A stretch of 7,485 nucleotides of DNA from Gammaproteobacteria bacterium (GTDB taxonomy: Bacteria > Pseudomonadota > Gammaproteobacteria > Thiomicrospirales > Thiomicrospiraceae): NCBI GenBank assembly GCA_013153955.1, contig JAADDM010000235.1, positions 1 to 7,485 of the forward strand, read 5' to 3'. Position 1 is the stretch's first letter. Each line of letters opens with the position of its first letter. This document shows positions 6,082 through 7,485 of this stretch, one piece after another. The position numbers and the translations under genes are program-made. The notes beneath the pieces are model-generated. The model was not told where the DNA came from. It saw only the letters and a program-made list of their open reading frames with translations, and searched no databases.

Positions 6082-7485
6082 TTACTTAGCTGACACTCGG
6101 CCGGTTAAAAAATAACGTTTGGCAAAAATAAAACCAAATAGAGAGAACAGCATGAAGAGTACCGGCAGCTTTCGCCACTCCGCATAGAAAGTTAGCCCCT
6201 CATACGGCTGTACCTCCCCTCTCAAAATGCCCACTTCGTACTCGGGTATCTCCGCTTTTACCTGTCCATTTACATCGACAATAACCGTTGAGCCAGTATT
6301 GGTACTTCGTGCAATCTCTCGGCCTAGCTCCAAGGCGCGCATTCTCACCTCTTGCAACTGCTGTGCTGGCTGGAAGGTATGGGCAAACCAAGCATCGTTA
6401 CTGACGGTGATAAAATATTTAGCCACCGGTAACTGTCGCGCAAGCTCATCGCCGAAGGACATCTCAAAACAGATACTCAATCCTGCTGGCTGCCCCCCCA
6501 GCACCATTGGCGCTTGATTTGGATCGCCCGCCGTAAAAGTTGCATACGGAATATCAAACAGATTCGTCACAAAGGCAAAAGCGCTATCAAACGGAAAGAA
6601 TTCACTGAATGGCACCAGATGATGTTTATAGTAGCGATCCTCTGGCTTATGGACATTAATCAGAGCATTATAGTAATGCTCTGAGCCACGTCCGCCGTCA
6701 ATCGTACCAATCAAAATATCAGGGCGTAATAGCTGTGCATCCTTAATAAAGGAGTGTAAAGCGCCCTGTTGAACCACGTCATAATAGGCGGGAACAGCGG
6801 TTTCAGGCCAGACAATGACATCTGCATCTAGGTTCGCTTTAGTCATCGCAATATAACGTTTAATGGTTGGCATAAAAGCCGCCTGAGTCCACTTCTCATT
6901 TTGAGGGATATTGCCCTGCAAAAGCGCCACCTCAATCGGTTTATCTACCGGCGTAACCCAAACAACCTTTTGCAACAAGCCCCCGACAGACCAAAGCAGA
7001 CACAACGTGACACTTGCGACCGTCCAGCTACGAGATTTAATCAACCAGAGCAGTAAACCTGCCGTGGCAGCAACCGCCCAACTGATTCCCCATACGCCCA
7101 ATACGGGCGCGTAGCCTGCCAGCCAAGTATCAATGTGACTATTGCCTGCCAATAAAAAAGGATAGCCGCCAAAAATAGAGGAACGAAGCAGTTCAATACT
7201 CACCCAAATGGCAGGAAAAACCAACACAAAAGCCAGGCCTGGCTGTTCTGTTTTTTTAAAGAAGTGTGCTAACCAGCCCCCAATAGCAATAAAAGAGGCC
7301 ATAAATAGAATAAAGACAAAGATCATCAATAGCGCAATCGGCAAAGGCGTTTCTGCGTAAACATAGACACTGGAAAAGAGCCAACTCACCCCAACACCAA
7401 AGAACCCAAGGCCAAACCAAAGCCCTTTTTTTACCGCTTCAAAGCGCGTTTTTGCATCAAACCAAAGTAGAAACAAGCCACCAAT
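6082..7485 (-). CDS. lnt: Apolipoprotein N-acyltransferase, N-terminus cut by window edge
   Basis: Inner-membrane enzyme that transfers the third acyl chain from a phospholipid to the N-terminal diacylglyceryl-cysteine of lipoproteins. 467 residues are visible. The frame is open through the right edge (last readable residues IGGLFLLWFD), so about 30-40 N-terminal residues, including the first membrane helix or helices, are missing (E. coli Lnt is 512 aa). A TTG at 7476 lies in frame but is internal, not the start. Numbering from the first visible residue, hydrophobic helices lie at about 20-39, 49-73, 84-98, 120-148 and 154-172, with a last one at about 440-455. The nitrilase-like periplasmic domain carries the expected triad: Glu228 in IVWPETAVP, Lys287 in YYKHHLVPFSEFFP and Cys339 in GLSICFEMSFGDE. 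The Lys-Cys spacing of 52 equals that of E. coli. VSNDAWF at about 361-367 is also typical. It converges on the YbeL-like gene, so it belongs to a different transcript from leuS. Confidence 0.97.
   Translation of the reverse strand: MGGLFLLWFDAKTRFEAVKKGLWFGLGFFGVGVSWLFSSVYVYAETPLPIALLMIFVFILFMASFIAIGGWLAHFFKKTEQPGLAFVLVFPAIWVSIELLRSSIFGGYPFLLAGNSHIDTWLAGYAPVLGVWGISWAVAATAGLLLWLIKSRSWTVASVTLCLLWSVGGLLQKVVWVTPVDKPIEVALLQGNIPQNEKWTQAAFMPTIKRYIAMTKANLDADVIVWPETAVPAYYDVVQQGALHSFIKDAQLLRPDILIGTIDGGRGSEHYYNALINVHKPEDRYYKHHLVPFSEFFPFDSAFAFVTNLFDIPYATFTAGDPNQAPMVLGGQPAGLSICFEMSFGDELARQLPVAKYFITVSNDAWFAHTFQPAQQLQEVRMRALELGREIARSTNTGSTVIVDVNGQVKAEIPEYEVGILRGEVQPYEGLTFYAEWRKLPVLFMLFSLFGFIFAKRYFLTGRVSAK

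Noticed and set aside
7231..7257. Palindrome AGCCAGGCCTGGCT followed by a run of seven Ts, terminator-like on the plus strand
   Set aside because: It is inside lnt coding sequence. The T run encodes the Lys-Lys pair and the palindrome the Gln-Pro-Gly-Leu-Ala stretch. No plus-strand transcript is known to need ending there.
7474..7476. TTG as the start of lnt
   Set aside because: The frame stays open to the window edge and the family has a further N-terminal membrane segment, so this codon is an internal Leu.

Overview
The window looks like a chromosomal housekeeping segment of a gammaproteobacterium with moderate G+C content. The key clue is gene order. leuS, lptE and holA lie in a tight run on the minus strand, followed by proA, and a small YbeL-like gene is divergent from leuS, as ybeL is in Escherichia coli. 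Protein details are also gammaproteobacterial, including the LptE-type start CGFHLKG and the Lnt catalytic motifs. The short LeuRS without a leucine-specific insert suggests a lineage away from the enterobacteria, but I cannot name a genus from the sequence alone.

Layout, left to right. Positions 1-1147 (minus) hold proA, cut by the left edge so that its last few dozen codons are missing. Positions 1148-1312 are a non-coding gap with a possible proA promoter. Positions 1313-5418 (minus) hold holA, lptE and leuS, transcribed in the order leuS-lptE-holA. The leuS stop and lptE start overlap by one base, and lptE and holA are 3 bases apart, so they almost certainly share one transcript. Positions 5419-5541 form the divergent leuS/ybeL-like control region. 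Positions 5542-5937 (plus) hold the YbeL-like gene, whose product has no zinc ribbon. Positions 5938-6081 lie between convergent genes and contain a perfect 18-bp palindrome. Positions 6082-7485 (minus) hold lnt, cut by the right edge so that its N-terminus is missing.

The genes cover unrelated basic jobs: leucyl-tRNA charging (LeuRS), lipopolysaccharide export to the outer membrane (LptE), sliding-clamp loading in DNA replication (HolA), proline synthesis (ProA) and lipoprotein maturation (Lnt). One functional link is direct: LptE is a lipoprotein with a clear lipobox, so its N-terminal cysteine should be the type of substrate that Lnt finishes acylating.

I found no phage, insertion sequence, CRISPR array, toxin-antitoxin pair, RNA gene or defence locus, and nothing that amounts to a new system. 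The points most worth a second look are the ribbon-less, cysteine-free YbeL-like protein, the LeuRS domain composition, and the two palindromic non-coding sites.
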